Below, piece after piece: positions 1-40,453 of a DNA stretch of 64,000 nt (position 1 is the first letter of the stretch; every line of letters starts with the position of its first letter). This DNA comes from Lentzea nigeriaca. GTDB taxonomy: Bacteria; Actinomycetota; Actinomycetes; Mycobacteriales; Pseudonocardiaceae. The stretch covers positions 558,001-622,000 of the forward strand of contig NZ_JAFBCX010000001.1 of NCBI RefSeq assembly GCF_016907955.1, in the 5' to 3' direction. The position numbers and the translations under genes are program-made. Under the pieces are notes generated by a model. That model did no database searches, was not told the origin of the DNA, and saw nothing but the letters and a program-made list of their open reading frames with translations.

Positions 1-1
1 C

Positions 2-10846
<10,845 letters not shown>

Positions 10847-10856
10847 TCGGTTCCAG

Positions 10857-10899
10857 GCGGCCGGTCGCCCTCCCGAGGGTGGCCGGCCGCTCGGTTTTT
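10857..10899 (+). terminator. Rho-independent terminator between two PKS genes
   Basis: A 15-bp stem (10857-10871 pairing with 10876-10890, two G:U pairs) closes a 4-base loop and is followed by TCGGTTTTT. It lies 10 bases after the stop of the upstream PKS and about 80 bases before the next PKS start. The U-tract is unusual for such GC-rich DNA and makes this a canonical intrinsic terminator. Being between co-directional PKS genes, it probably attenuates rather than ends transcription, or the next gene has its own promoter within 10900-10978. Confidence 0.85.
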
Positions 10900-10978
10900 C
10901 TGAGGAAATCGCTACCGCTCTGGCTGTTGGAATTGCTGACGGGAAGACCGTGTCCGGCTGGACTGACGGAGCTGATGA

Positions 10979-31033
<20,055 letters not shown>

Positions 31034-31068
31034 CCCCATTCCAGACAGCAGACGGAAGGTTTCCGGCG

Positions 31069-34000
31069 ATGCCGAACGAAGAGAAGCTCGTTGAGTACCT
31101 GAAGTGGGTCACCGCCGATCTCGCCCAGACCCGCCGGCGGCTGGAGGAGGCCGAGTCCGGCAAACACGAACCCGTCGCGATCGTCGGCATCGCCTGCCGC
31201 TTCCCCGGCGACGTCCGCTCCTCGGAAGACCTCTGGGACCTGGTCGCGCAGGGCCGTGACGCCATCACGGGCTTCCCGACCGACCGCGGCTGGGACCTCG
31301 GCACCCTCGCCGGCGGCACCAGCGCGACGCTGCAGGGGGGATTCCTCTACGACGCAGCCGACTTCGACCCCGGCTTCTTCGGCATCTCGCCCCGCGAGGC
31401 CCTCGCCATGGACCCGCAGCAACGACTCCTCCTGCAGACCACGTGGGAAGCCGTCGAGCGCGCGGGCATCGACCCGACGACGTTGCGCGGCTCCCGCACC
31501 GGGGTTTTCGTCGGCACCAACGGCCAGGACTACGGCCACGTCCTGATCGCCTCCCAGGAGGACGTCGAGGGCCACGCGGGCATGGGCACCGCCGCCAGCG
31601 TCATCTCCGGACGCGTCTCCTACACGTTCGGCTTCGAAGGCCCCGCCGTCACGATCGACACCGCGTGCTCTTCTTCGTTGGTCGCCCTGCACCTCGCTGC
31701 TGCTGCGCTGCGCAACGGCGAGTGCTCTCTGGCGGTCGCGGGCGGCGTCACGGTCATGGCGACGTCCTCGAACTTCGCCGGATTCACCCGACAGGGTGGC
31801 CTCGCGACTTCGGGCCGTTGCAAAGCGTTCTCGGACGACGCCGACGGCACCGGCTGGTCGGAGGGCATCGGCGTGCTGCTCGTCGAGAAGCTCTCCGACG
31901 CCCAACGCAACGGCCACCCGGTGCTCGCCGTCGTCGTCGGCAGCGCGGTCAACCAGGACGGCGCCTCCAACGGCCTCTCTGCCCCGAACGGCCCCGCCCA
32001 GCGCGAGGTGATCAAGGCCGCGCTGGCCTCCGCGGGCCTGTCCGCATCCGATGTGGACGCTGTCGAAGCACACGGAACCGGCACCGTGCTGGGAGATCCG
32101 ATCGAGGCCGAGGCCCTCCTCGCCACCTACGGCCAGGACCGCGCGACCCCGCTGCGGCTCGGCGCGATCAAGTCCAACATCGGCCACACCCAGGCCGCGG
32201 CGGGCGTCGCGGGCGTGATCAAGATGGTCGAGGCGCTCCGCCACGACACCCTCCCGCCGACCCTCCACGTCACCGCGCCGTCGTCCCACGTCGACTGGTC
32301 CGCGGGCAACGTCAGCCTCCTCACCGAGACCACCCCGTGGCCGCGCGACGGCAAACCCCGCCGGGCAGGCGTGTCCTCCTTCGGGGTGAGCGGCACCAAC
32401 GCCCACGTGATCATCCAGGAGGCTCCGGCCCCCGACGCCGCGCATGAACGGTCCGCTCACGACCCGACCACGCCAGAACTGTCAGACCCCTCTGCGACGA
32501 TTGGAGTGGGGACCTCGGTCTCCCCCGGAGGGGGGCCAACCGGGATCGATCCAGCCGGGACCACCGCGGCGGCGGCCCGGCAGGGGGCAGTCGGGCAGGC
32601 GGCGTCGATCCGGGGCCTGGCGGGCAGGCACCCGTTCGTCGTCTCGGCGAAGTCGCCGAACGCGTTGAAGGCACGCATCGAGCAGGTCAAGGAGCTCGAA
32701 GGCGAGCAGCAGGACATCGCGTACTCGTTGCTCACCACGAGGCCGACGACGTTCGACCACCGCGCGGTGGTGCTCGACGGTGACGTGATCGCGACCGGTG
32801 TCGTGGCGCGCAAGCCGGTCGCCGCGTTGTTCTCCGGGCAGGGCGCGCAGCGCGTCGGCATGGGCAAGGAGCTGTACGAGGCGTTCCCTCAGTTCAAAGA
32901 AGCCCTCGACGCGGCACTGGAACATCTGCCCGGCGACCTCGAGCAGGTCATGTGGGAGGACGAGGCGAAGCTCGACCAGACCGGCTACACCCAGCCGGCG
33001 CTGTTCGCGTTCGAGGTCGCGCTGTACCGGCTGCTGGAGAGCTACGGCTTCAAGGCGGACAAGGTCGCGGGCCACTCCATCGGCGAGATCGCCGCCGCCC
33101 ACATCGCCGGAGTTCTCAGTCTCGAAGACGCGGCCAAGCTCGTCCGTGAACGTGCGCGCCTCATGCAGGCGCTGCCCGCGGGCGGAGTGATGATCGCGAT
33201 CGAGGCCACCGAGGACGAGATCACCCCGCATCTCACCGACGGCGTCGCCATCGCCGCGATCAACGGGCCCACGAGCGTCGTCATCGCCGGTGTTGAACAA
33301 GAGGCACGTAGGATTGTTGAACGATTCGACGATCGCAAGAGCAAGCAGCTCAGCGTCAGCCACGCGTTCCACTCGCCGCTGATGGAACCCATGCTCGACG
33401 ACTTCCGTCAGGCCATCCAAGGCATATCGTTCAACAATCCGACGATCCCACTGATCGCTCGTGGGATTGTTCAACAATCCGACTACTGGGTCGGCCACGT
33501 CCGCGACACCGTCCGCTTCACCGACAACGTCGAGGAGATCGGCGACGCCACGTTCGTCGAGATCGGCCCGAGCGCCGTCCTGGCCGCCCTCGTCGACCGC
33601 GCCATCCCGACGATGCGCAAGGACAAGGACGAGGTCACGGCGTTCATCACCGCACTGGCCAAGCTCTACACCACGGGGACCAAGATCAGCTGGCCTAAGA
33701 GCGGCACCAGGATCGACCTGCCCACCTACCCGTTCGACACCGAGCGCTTCTGGCCGCGGAGCACCATGGCGCCAGGCACCCAGCCGAACGCCAGCCGCCC
33801 GGCGCTGTACGAGGTCACCTGGGTCAAGTCCGCAGTGGACGCCCAGGTCATGACGGGCGCGCGCTGGGCCATCATCGGCGGCGACGAGTTCGACCTCGCC
33901 CACGTCCTGTACGCGGCGGGCCAGTCCGTCAGCGGCTACGGCGAAACCCTCACCGAAGCCGCGCGGCAGGCCACGCCCGACGTGTTCGTCGTGGCGGTGA

Positions 34001-36264
34001 CCGGCGACAACAGCCCGGAAAGCGTGCACGCCGAAACCCAGCGCGCACTGAGCATCCTGCAGGAGGCGAACAAGTTCGAGAACTCGCGAGTCGTCTTCGT
34101 CAGCCGGGGCGCGGCGACGGGCGAGGACCTGGCCGCGGCGGCCGTGTGGGGCCTGGTCCGCACCGCCCAGGCCGAGAACCCCGGCCGGTTCCTGCTCGTC
34201 GACAGCGACGGCCTCGACGTCTCCGGCGCCCTGCTCACCGAGCTCGTCAACGGCGACGAACCTCAACTCATGGTCCGCGAGGGCAGGATCAAGGTCGCTC
34301 GCCTCAACGAACTCCCCGAGAACCCCGAGGCCAGGCACGAGTGGGCCGAGGACGAGACGGTCCTGATCACCGGCGGCACCGGCGGCCTCGGCGCCGAGCT
34401 CGCCCGCCACCTCGTCACCCGGCACGGCGTGAAGCACCTGCTGCTCGCCAGCCGCCGCGGCGAGGAGGCACCCGGCGCGCGGAACCTCAAGCGGGAGCTG
34501 GAGAACAAGGGCGCCACCGTCACCATCGCGGCCGCCGACGTCACCAACGCCGACGACGTCCAGACCCTCTTCGCCGCCACGGACCACCCCCTCACCACCG
34601 TCGTCCACACGGCGGGCGTGCTGGACGACGCCCTCGTCGACGCACTCACCCCCGAGCGCCTCACCAGCGTCCTCACGCCGAAGGTCGACGCCGCGCACCT
34701 GCTCGCCCGGCACGACCTGAAACTGCTCGTCCTCTACAGCTCCGTCGCCGGCGTCCTCGGCGCGGCCGGCCAGGGCAACTACGCCGCCGCCAACGCCTAC
34801 CTGGACGCACTGGCCGCCAGCCGCGAGAACACCATCAGCCTCGCCTGGGGACCGTGGGCGCAGGACGGCGGCATGACCGCGGGCCTCAGCGAAGCCGCCA
34901 TGGACCGCATCACGCGCTCCGGCATGCCCCCGCTCGCCGCCGAACAGGGCCTCGCGCTGTTCGACGCCGCCCTCGCCGCGAACAAGAACGCCGTCGTCCC
35001 CATGCACGTCAACCGCAACCAGCAACGCGTCGCCCCACTGCTGCGCGACGTCGTCGACGAGCAGACACTGCCGCAGCAGAGCCAGATCGCCGCCGTCACG
35101 GTCCTCGACCGGTTGCGCGACACCGACCCGGACGAGCGTGCGGACGAGATCCGCGGCCTGGTCATCGGCACCTGCGCCGCCCTCCTCGGCCACAGCGATC
35201 CGTCCACAGTGGACCCGGAGAAGAACTTCCTGGAACTGGGCTTCGACTCGCTCATCGCCGTCGAGTTGCGCAACCAGCTCAACGACATGCTCAACCTCAA
35301 GCTCCCCGGCAGCGCCGTGTTCGACAGCGGCACCCCCGCGGCACTCGCCACCAGGGTCGACACCGAGCTCGGCACCATCGCCGGGCCCGCCACGAGCAAC
35401 GGCATGACCGTCAACGCGAACGACACGGTCTTCGGCCTGTTCATGGAGAGCGTCACCAGCGGCAAGGTCGTCGAAGGCCTCAGGATGCTCAAGGCCGTCG
35501 CCAACCTGCGCCCCATGTTCGACAGCCCCGCCGAACTCGAGGACCTGCCCGGCCCCGTGACGCTCGCCGACGGCCCCCGGCTCCCGAAACTCGTCTGCGT
35601 CAGCGCCCCCGGCGCCACCGCGGGCGTCCATATGTACGCGCGGCTCGCCGCACATCTGCGCGGCAAGCGGCACGTTTCCGCGTTGCCGCTCATCGGTTTC
35701 GGCGACGGCGAAGCACTCCCGCGCACCACGGAGGCCGCCGCCAGGTTCGTCGCCGAAAGCATCCTCAACGGCACGGACGGTGATCCGTTCGTCCTGGTTG
35801 GACACTCCTCCGGCGGCACCCTCGCCTACTTCGCCGCGGCCGTGCTGGAAGAGACGTGGGGCATCACACCGGAAGCGGTGATCATGCTCGACACCCTGAG
35901 CATGAACTACAACTCCAGCGAGGGCATGGACTTCGACGCCGTCACGACGAACTACTTCAACACCATGGACTCGCCCGCGGTGAACATGAACAGCACCCGC
36001 CTGTCCGCGATGGCGCACTGGTTCCCGCTCATCATCGACACCGGCCTCCACACGACGGTTCCCAAGCTGCTCATCCGCTGCGCCAACGAGGTCAAGGGCA
36101 CCGACCTCGTCACCACCGACCAGGACGTCGACGTGCCCGCCGACGAGATCCGCGTCGTCGCCACCGACCACATGGCGATGGTCAAGGAGGACGCGGGTGC
36201 CGTCGCGCAGGTGATGGAGGACTGGCTCAGCACCCGTATCGAGAAACTGGAAGGCGTCCGATGA
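31069..36264 (+). CDS. Terminal type I PKS module with thioesterase (KS-AT-KR-ACP-TE)
   Basis: This is the last extension module plus chain release, 1731 aa. The N-terminal docking coil (31069-31165) follows a GGAAGG SD. KS is 31170-32430, AT 32640-33760 (GHSIGE, HAFH: malonyl), KR 34360-34870 ([11 protein letters not shown], Ser/Tyr/Asn intact, B-type), ACP 35120-35360 (GFDSL), TE 35580-36264. The TE has the nucleophile motif GHSSGG, an Asp in MLDTLS and a His in TDHMAM, the expected triad for macrolactonising PKS thioesterases. No DH or ER is present, so the module should leave C3-OH and the TE closes the lactone. The reading frame ends in an ATGA overlap with the P450 behind it. Part of the AT (33290-33480) is rich in GTTGAAC/GTTCAAC words also found in the first AT of the window. 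Confidence 0.97.
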   Translation: MPNEEKLVEYLKWVTADLAQTRRRLEEAESGKHEPVAIVGIACRFPGDVRSSEDLWDLVAQGRDAITGFPTDRGWDLGTLAGGTSATLQGGFLYDAADFDPGFFGISPREALAMDPQQRLLLQTTWEAVERAGIDPTTLRGSRTGVFVGTNGQDYGHVLIASQEDVEGHAGMGTAASVISGRVSYTFGFEGPAVTIDTACSSSLVALHLAAAALRNGECSLAVAGGVTVMATSSNFAGFTRQGGLATSGRCKAFSDDADGTGWSEGIGVLLVEKLSDAQRNGHPVLAVVVGSAVNQDGASNGLSAPNGPAQREVIKAALASAGLSASDVDAVEAHGTGTVLGDPIEAEALLATYGQDRATPLRLGAIKSNIGHTQAAAGVAGVIKMVEALRHDTLPPTLHVTAPSSHVDWSAGNVSLLTETTPWPRDGKPRRAGVSSFGVSGTNAHVIIQEAPAPDAAHERSAHDPTTPELSDPSATIGVGTSVSPGGGPTGIDPAGTTAAAARQGAVGQAASIRGLAGRHPFVVSAKSPNALKARIEQVKELEGEQQDIAYSLLTTRPTTFDHRAVVLDGDVIATGVVARKPVAALFSGQGAQRVGMGKELYEAFPQFKEALDAALEHLPGDLEQVMWEDEAKLDQTGYTQPALFAFEVALYRLLESYGFKADKVAGHSIGEIAAAHIAGVLSLEDAAKLVRERARLMQALPAGGVMIAIEATEDEITPHLTDGVAIAAINGPTSVVIAGVEQEARRIVERFDDRKSKQLSVSHAFHSPLMEPMLDDFRQAIQGISFNNPTIPLIARGIVQQSDYWVGHVRDTVRFTDNVEEIGDATFVEIGPSAVLAALVDRAIPTMRKDKDEVTAFITALAKLYTTGTKISWPKSGTRIDLPTYPFDTERFWPRSTMAPGTQPNASRPALYEVTWVKSAVDAQVMTGARWAIIGGDEFDLAHVLYAAGQSVSGYGETLTEAARQATPDVFVVAVTGDNSPESVHAETQRALSILQEANKFENSRVVFVSRGAATGEDLAAAAVWGLVRTAQAENPGRFLLVDSDGLDVSGALLTELVNGDEPQLMVREGRIKVARLNELPENPEARHEWAEDETVLITGGTGGLGAELARHLVTRHGVKHLLLASRRGEEAPGARNLKRELENKGATVTIAAADVTNADDVQTLFAATDHPLTTVVHTAGVLDDALVDALTPERLTSVLTPKVDAAHLLARHDLKLLVLYSSVAGVLGAAGQGNYAAANAYLDALAASRENTISLAWGPWAQDGGMTAGLSEAAMDRITRSGMPPLAAEQGLALFDAALAANKNAVVPMHVNRNQQRVAPLLRDVVDEQTLPQQSQIAAVTVLDRLRDTDPDERADEIRGLVIGTCAALLGHSDPSTVDPEKNFLELGFDSLIAVELRNQLNDMLNLKLPGSAVFDSGTPAALATRVDTELGTIAGPATSNGMTVNANDTVFGLFMESVTSGKVVEGLRMLKAVANLRPMFDSPAELEDLPGPVTLADGPRLPKLVCVSAPGATAGVHMYARLAAHLRGKRHVSALPLIGFGDGEALPRTTEAAARFVAESILNGTDGDPFVLVGHSSGGTLAYFAAAVLEETWGITPEAVIMLDTLSMNYNSSEGMDFDAVTTNYFNTMDSPAVNMNSTRLSAMAHWFPLIIDTGLHTTVPKLLIRCANEVKGTDLVTTDQDVDVPADEIRVVATDHMAMVKEDAGAVAQVMEDWLSTRIEKLEGVR
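32479..32553 (+). repeat. Dispersed linker element, block c
   Basis: CTGTCAGACCCCTCTGCGAC, GATTGGAGTGGGGACCTCGG, a C-run/G-run hairpin and CGGGATCGATCC, in the KS-AT linker of the terminal module. Confidence 0.85.
33464..33480. repeat. 17-bp perfect palindrome inside an AT-coding region
   Basis: GGATTGTTCAACAATCC, with partial copies at 33292, 33311 and 33430. A near copy is at 336-352 in the first AT of the window. It fits the TNGTNNNACNA pattern of FadR-type GntR operators but is read as protein (GIVQQ). Confidence 0.7.
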
Positions 36265-37445
36265 CCACATCGCAGGAACTGCCCCTGATCGGGGTCGAAC
36301 TGCCGTCGATCCTGACGTTCAGCGAACTGCGGCTGCAGTTGCAGGAGCAGGCGCCGGTGTGCCGCATCCGGACGCCCGCGGGAGACGAGGGCTGGCTCGT
36401 CACCCGCCACGCCGAGGTGAAGTCGCTGCTGCAGAACAACAAGCTCGGCCGCAGTCACAAGGACCCGGCCACCGCGCCGAGGTTCATGCGCAACCCCATG
36501 CTCGACATGCTCGTCACCAGCGACGACATCGAGGTCGAGAAGGAGCGCCACGAGAAGAAACGCGTCCTCTACACCAGGAGCTTCGCCGCCCGCCGCGTCA
36601 TCGAACGCAAAGAACGCGTCGAGGCCATCGCGAACGCCAAGCTCGACGCCATCATCGCCGCGGGCCCGCCGGTCGACCTGCACGAAGCCTACTCGATGGA
36701 CTACTCGCAGCAGGCGTTGTGCGACATGGTCGGCATCCCGGAACAGGACCGCCGCCGGCTCCTCGACATGATGGACACCGTCGGCGCGTCCGACCAGCAG
36801 CACGCCGAGTCCGGCATGGACCCGCTGTTCGGCTTCGCCGCCGAGATCGGGCAGAAGCGCCGATCGGAGCTCGGCGACGACGTCATCTCCCGTTTCGTCG
36901 AAGCCGGCCTGAGCGACGAGGAGATCGGCCTCCACGTCGTCACGCTGCTGTTCACCGGTCTCGCGGGCCTCGCGAGCCACCTCGACTTCGGTGTGCTGCT
37001 GTTCCTGCGCAACCCCGACCAGCGCGAGAAGGCCATGGCCGACCCCACGGTCATGGCCCAGGCCGTCGACGAGGTCATGCGTGCCACGATCAGCTCGCCC
37101 GTCCTGCCCCGCTACGCCAGCGAGGACATCGAGATCGGCGGCGTCACGATCAAGGAGGGCGACCTCGTGATGCTGGACTTCAGCCTCGCCAACTTCGACC
37201 CGCGCGCCTTCGACGACCCGCACCGGTTCGACGTCACCCGAGCGCCCAACCACCACTTCACGTTCGGCCACGGCATGCGGCACTGCACCGGCGCCCCGCT
37301 CGTCCGGATCATCCTCGCCGTCGCGTTCACGACCCTGTTCGAACGCCTGCCGACGCTGCGGCTCGCCGTGCCGGAGTCGGAGCTCGAGTCCCACCCCGGC
37401 GGCCGCCTCGCCGGTGGCCTGGAGAAGTTCCCGCTCACCTGGTGA
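36261..37445 (+). CDS. Cytochrome P450, probable tailoring oxidase with atypical I-helix
   Basis: A 394-aa bacterial class I P450 starting at ATG 36261, whose ATGA overlap with the PKS-TE gene implies translational coupling. The reading frame stays open upstream, but only inside the PKS gene. The heme loop [10 protein letters not shown] puts the Cys ligand at about residue 342, and the K-helix ExxR is EVMR. The I-helix, usually AGHETT, reads TGLAGLAS here, so both the acidic residue and the oxygen-activating Thr are absent. Such replacements are known in a few macrolide P450s (P450eryF has Ala for the Thr), where substrate hydroxyls take over. Position next to the TE suggests oxidation of the released macrolide; the site cannot be told from sequence. 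The ferredoxin at 39066-39260 may serve it too. Confidence 0.93.
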   Translation: MTTSQELPLIGVELPSILTFSELRLQLQEQAPVCRIRTPAGDEGWLVTRHAEVKSLLQNNKLGRSHKDPATAPRFMRNPMLDMLVTSDDIEVEKERHEKKRVLYTRSFAARRVIERKERVEAIANAKLDAIIAAGPPVDLHEAYSMDYSQQALCDMVGIPEQDRRRLLDMMDTVGASDQQHAESGMDPLFGFAAEIGQKRRSELGDDVISRFVEAGLSDEEIGLHVVTLLFTGLAGLASHLDFGVLLFLRNPDQREKAMADPTVMAQAVDEVMRATISSPVLPRYASEDIEIGGVTIKEGDLVMLDFSLANFDPRAFDDPHRFDVTRAPNHHFTFGHGMRHCTGAPLVRIILAVAFTTLFERLPTLRLAVPESELESHPGGRLAGGLEKFPLTW

Positions 37446-37460
37446 CAGGCGTCACCTGTC

Positions 37461-37492
37461 AGCACCGTGTCAGCGCGCGCTGACACGGTGCT
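37461..37492 (+). other. Perfect 32-bp palindrome between P450 and secreted-protein gene
   Basis: AGCACCGTGTCAGCGC is followed directly by its exact reverse complement. A smaller inverted repeat, GACAGG/CCTGTC (37444-37460), sits just before it. It begins 15 bases after the P450 stop and ends five bases before the ATG at 37498. It could be a U-less terminator of the PKS-P450 operon, or an operator over the next gene. There is no T-tract. Confidence 0.75.
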
Positions 37493-37497
37493 CAACC

Positions 37498-37926
37498 ATG
37501 GCAACGAAGTTGAAGAGCGTTGTGCTCACCGTGGGCCTGGCCGCCGGTATCGCGCTGCTCGGCGGCACCCCGGCGACCGCGGAGACCGCGCCCGGCTGCT
37601 CCCGTGTCACGCAGATCGGCGCGACCAAGATCGTCAAGGACAACCGCGGCAACACCGTCATGTCGGTCAAGCAGTTCCTCGGCTGCGACAAGAACTACGG
37701 CTACACCTGGGTGTGGGAGTCGTGGGCGAGCACACATCGCGGCTTCACCGCGGGCGCCGGCCTCTACGTCGAGGGCGTCCTCAAGGGCTACAACGTCGAC
37801 CCGGCGAACGACCGCGAGGTGTGGTCGGACGGTCTCCACACCGTCGACAAGTGCACCAAGGGTTACGGCGCGGCCGGCCGCGGCGGCGACGTGACCTGGG
37901 CGGGCGAGACCGAAAAGCGCTGCTAG
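37498..37926 (+). CDS. Small secreted protein of unknown function
   Basis: 142 aa. I chose the ATG at 37498 because it gives a clean Sec signal peptide: MATKLK, a hydrophobic stretch (VVLTVGLAAGIALLGG), then ATA before the mature start ETAPG. The mature part, about 114 aa, has four Cys, enough for two disulfides, and many Trp, Tyr and Gly. I do not recognise the family. No Shine-Dalgarno precedes this ATG, because the 32-bp palindrome ends five bases before it; translation may be leaderless. The frame is open further upstream, but that extension overlaps the P450 and would bury the signal peptide. Nothing ties it to polyketide biosynthesis. Confidence 0.72.
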   Translation: MATKLKSVVLTVGLAAGIALLGGTPATAETAPGCSRVTQIGATKIVKDNRGNTVMSVKQFLGCDKNYGYTWVWESWASTHRGFTAGAGLYVEGVLKGYNVDPANDREVWSDGLHTVDKCTKGYGAAGRGGDVTWAGETEKRC

Positions 37927-38303
37927 GCCTCGTCGGCTTCGAGGCGCGCCTTCTCCCTGAGGCGCGCCTCTTCGGCCTTGAACTCCTTGTAGGTCTCGCG
38001 CTCGCGGACCAGCCAGTCCGGGTTCTCGTCCTTGATCGCGTTGATCTGGTCCGTGGTCAGCGCCTCGGTGATGCCCGCGCGCACCAGGCCGGACGTCGAG
38101 ATGCCGAGCTTCTGCGCGATGAGCTGCTTGGGGTGCGGCCCGTTGCGGCGCAGCTCGCGCAGCCACTCCGGCGGGTTCGCCTGCAGCTCGTTCAGCTCGT
38201 CGCGCGACACGACACCCGCCTGGAACTCCTCGGGCGTGGCCTCGAGGTACACGCCCAGTTTCTTGGCGGCGGTGGCGGGCTTCATGGTCTGCTCGGACTT
38301 CAT
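37923..38303 (-). CDS. DUF5997 family protein
   Basis: About 126 aa, conserved in actinobacteria. Recognised from its core (KPATAAKKLGVYLEATPEEF near the N-terminus, ELRRNGPHPKQLIAQKLGIS in the middle). The central segment around residues 60-90 resembles a short helix-turn-helix-like unit, and the C-terminus is a charged helix. ATG codons at 38324, 38303 and 38285 are all possible; I prefer 38303. It is divergent from the LysR-like gene at 38359, a pairing I recall as common in actinobacterial genomes. Its stop overlaps the end of the secreted-protein gene by four bases, tail to tail. It is probably a housekeeping gene, not a pathway gene. Confidence 0.85.
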   Translation of the reverse strand: MKSEQTMKPATAAKKLGVYLEATPEEFQAGVVSRDELNELQANPPEWLRELRRNGPHPKQLIAQKLGISTSGLVRAGITEALTTDQINAIKDENPDWLVRERETYKEFKAEEARLREKARLEADEA

Positions 38304-38358
38304 AAGCGCCCAGAGTAGTGCCACACAGCGTAACGGCTGCGTCCGGTAGCCTCAGCAC

Positions 38359-39069
38359 GTGACCGGATCGTTCACGCTCGCGTACGTCCCAGGTGTGACG
38401 CCGGGCAAGTGGGCACGGGTCTGGCAGGAGCGCCTGCCGGAGACCGAGCTGACCCTCGTACAGGTGACCGTCGCCGAAGCCGCGGCCAGGGTGCGCTCCG
38501 GCGAGGCCGACGCCGCGCTGCTCAGGCTGCCCGGCGACCGCGAGGACCTGCACGCCATCCCGCTCTACACCGAGACCACCGTCGTCGTGTTCCCCAAGGA
38601 CCACGAGTTCGCCGCCGCCGACGAACTGTCCCTTGAGGACCTGAAGGAGCACGTGCTCTGGCAGCCGCTCGACGACACGCTGCAGTGGGACGAACTCCCA
38701 GGGCAACCGCCCGTCGAGCGGCCGGAGACCACGGCGGACGCCGTCGAGATCGTGGCCGCCGGGGTCGGGCTGCTGGTCGTGCCGCAGTCGCTGGCCCGCC
38801 TGCACCACCGCAAGGACCTCAAGTACGTGGCGCTCGCAGACGCCCCGCAGTCACGGGTGGCGCTCGCGTTCCCGATCCGCGACGAGAACCCCGAGCTGGT
38901 CGAGCACATGATCGGCATCGTCCGCGGCCGCACGGTCAACAGCACCCGCGGGCCCGCACCCGAGCCGGTCGAGAAGAAGCAGCCACCCAGGCAGCAGCAG
39001 CGGCGAGGTCCCGCGCCCGCGCAGCGGAAACAACCCGCCAAGCGCGCGAAACCCCGCCGCGGCCGTTAG
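38359..39069 (+). CDS. LysR-type effector-binding-domain protein without DNA-binding domain
   Basis: 236 aa from GTG 38359. The sequence begins directly with the periplasmic-binding-like fold of LysR regulators (FTLAYVPGVTPGKWARVW), with the typical second half DAVEIVAAGVGLLVVPQS. The N-terminal winged helix of true LysR proteins is missing. The last 35 residues are rich in Lys, Arg, Gln and Pro and could bind nucleic acid non-specifically. The neighbouring DUF5997 gene, transcribed divergently from 55 bases away, is its usual partner, so this looks like a conserved housekeeping pair. Its stop overlaps the convergent ferredoxin gene by four bases. Confidence 0.85.
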   Translation: MTGSFTLAYVPGVTPGKWARVWQERLPETELTLVQVTVAEAAARVRSGEADAALLRLPGDREDLHAIPLYTETTVVVFPKDHEFAAADELSLEDLKEHVLWQPLDDTLQWDELPGQPPVERPETTADAVEIVAAGVGLLVVPQSLARLHHRKDLKYVALADAPQSRVALAFPIRDENPELVEHMIGIVRGRTVNSTRGPAPEPVEKKQPPRQQQRRGPAPAQRKQPAKRAKPRRGR

Positions 39070-39260
39070 TCGTGCACGGTGATCGCCTGCGCCGGGCAGA
39101 TGCCACTGGCCGTGCGCGCGGTCGCCTCCGCCTCACCTGACGGCGTGGAGTCGAGCACGGTGACGAACCCGTCGTCGTCCTGGTCGAACACGTCCGGCGC
39201 GGCCAGCACGCACTGCGCCGAGCCGATGCACTTGCCGGTGTCCACACTGATCCGAGCCAT
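39066..39260 (-). CDS. Ferredoxin [3Fe-4S], NysM/AmphM-like P450 partner
   Basis: 64 aa. Cys11, Cys17 and Cys56 (CIGSAQC ... CPAQ) fit the single-cluster [3Fe-4S] ferredoxins that pass electrons to actinobacterial P450s. The ATG at 39260 has GGAGG six bases upstream, and the gene lies 16 bases behind the P450 stop in the same operon. In nystatin and amphotericin clusters the same P450-ferredoxin pair (NysN/NysM, AmphN/AmphM) oxidises the exocyclic methyl group to a carboxylate. Its own stop overlaps the convergent LysR-like gene. Confidence 0.93.
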   Translation of the reverse strand: MARISVDTGKCIGSAQCVLAAPDVFDQDDDGFVTVLDSTPSGEAEATARTASGICPAQAITVHD

Positions 39261-39276
39261 CGAAGTCCTCCAAGAA

Positions 39277-40452
39277 TTACCAGCGCACAGGTAGCGCGTG
39301 GAGTCCGAAGAGGACTCCGTCGTACTTGAACCGCAGCTCCTCCAGCGGCACCGCGACCTCCAGCGTCGGGATCCGCCGGAACAGGCCGCGGTAGGCGACG
39401 TCCATCTCCAGCCGCACCAGGTTCTGGCCGAGGCACTGGTGCACGCCGTACCCGAACGCCACGTGTCCCGTGGCCGAGCGGGACGGGTCGAACTCGTGTG
39501 GCCGTTCGAACATCTCCGGGTCGTGGTTCGCGCCGGCCACGAGCGGCACGATGCCCTCTCCTGCCCGGACCAGCTGCCCGCCGATCTCGACGTCCTCGAT
39601 CGCCACGCGCAACGCCACCAGGTCGGCCACCGAGTGGTAGCGCAGCAGCTCCTCGATCATCCGCTCGTCGCCGATCCACTGCTTCTGCTGCAGCAACGTG
39701 ACGACACCGAGCGAGATGTTGTTCGCCGTCGTCTCGTGCCCCGCGATCAGCAGCAGCATCGAGACGCCGGAAAGCTCCTGGGGCGTCAGCAGACCGCCCT
39801 GCAGCAGCCTGCTGATCAGATCGTCACCTGGGCGCTTGGACTTGATCGTGATCAGCCGGTTGATGTAGCGCAACAGATGTTCGGACGCCTTGTCCCGTTC
39901 CTCGTCGGTCGACGTCAGCGTCACGAGGACCTTCGTCTTCTCCTCGAAGAAGTCGCGGTCCACTTTGGGCACTCCCAGCAGGGACGAGATCACCAGCGAC
40001 GGCACCGTCAGGGAGAAGTCCTCGACGAGCTCGGCCGTGTCACCGCGAGCCAGCATCTGGTCGATCGCGCGGTCGACGATCTCCTCGACCGCCGGGCGCA
40101 ACGACCTGATGCGGCGCACCGTGAACTCGGGGATCAGCGCCTTGCGGAACCTGTTGTGGTCGGGCGGGTCCAGCGACACGAACCAGCCGGGCACCTCGTC
40201 GGCGGACGGCGCGCCCACGGTGCGCGACGGACGTGGAAAGCCCTCGTGCGTCGGGTTCGAGCTGATGCGCGGGTCGGTGAGCACCGCGCGCACCTCCTCG
40301 TGCCTGGTGACCAGCCACACGGTCTCACCGGACGGCAACGCGGCCTTCACCAGGCCGGGTTTGGTGCGGAACTCCTCGTACTCGGGGGGAGGGAAGGGCG
40401 CACCAGGACGGCGCAACATGAAAGGGACCAGTTCGGCGGCGTCAGTGCTCAT
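39277..40452 (-). CDS. Cytochrome P450, NysN/AmphN/PimG-like (exocyclic methyl to carboxylate)
   Basis: 391 aa with all P450 landmarks: I-helix AGHETT, K-helix ELLR, heme loop FGYGVHQCLG with Cys340. Its sequence and its place behind the mycosamine genes, ahead of a ferredoxin, fit the polyene P450s that convert a macrolide methyl branch to COOH in three oxidations. The ATG at 40452 is one base from the aminotransferase stop (TGACATG), so translation is coupled. If the assignment holds, the assembly line must contain a methylmalonyl module. None is visible here, so it should lie to the left of the window. A role as a generic CYP105-type hydroxylase cannot be excluded. Confidence 0.92.
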   Translation of the reverse strand: MSTDAAELVPFMLRRPGAPFPPPEYEEFRTKPGLVKAALPSGETVWLVTRHEEVRAVLTDPRISSNPTHEGFPRPSRTVGAPSADEVPGWFVSLDPPDHNRFRKALIPEFTVRRIRSLRPAVEEIVDRAIDQMLARGDTAELVEDFSLTVPSLVISSLLGVPKVDRDFFEEKTKVLVTLTSTDEERDKASEHLLRYINRLITIKSKRPGDDLISRLLQGGLLTPQELSGVSMLLLIAGHETTANNISLGVVTLLQQKQWIGDERMIEELLRYHSVADLVALRVAIEDVEIGGQLVRAGEGIVPLVAGANHDPEMFERPHEFDPSRSATGHVAFGYGVHQCLGQNLVRLEMDVAYRGLFRRIPTLEVAVPLEELRFKYDGVLFGLHALPVRW

Positions 40453-40453
40453 G

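Noticed and set aside
35856-36260. N-terminal extension of the P450 into the PKS-TE gene
   Set aside because: The extension overlaps the TE out of frame and is His/Arg-rich shadow sequence; ATG 36261 in an ATGA overlap gives a normal P450 N-terminus.
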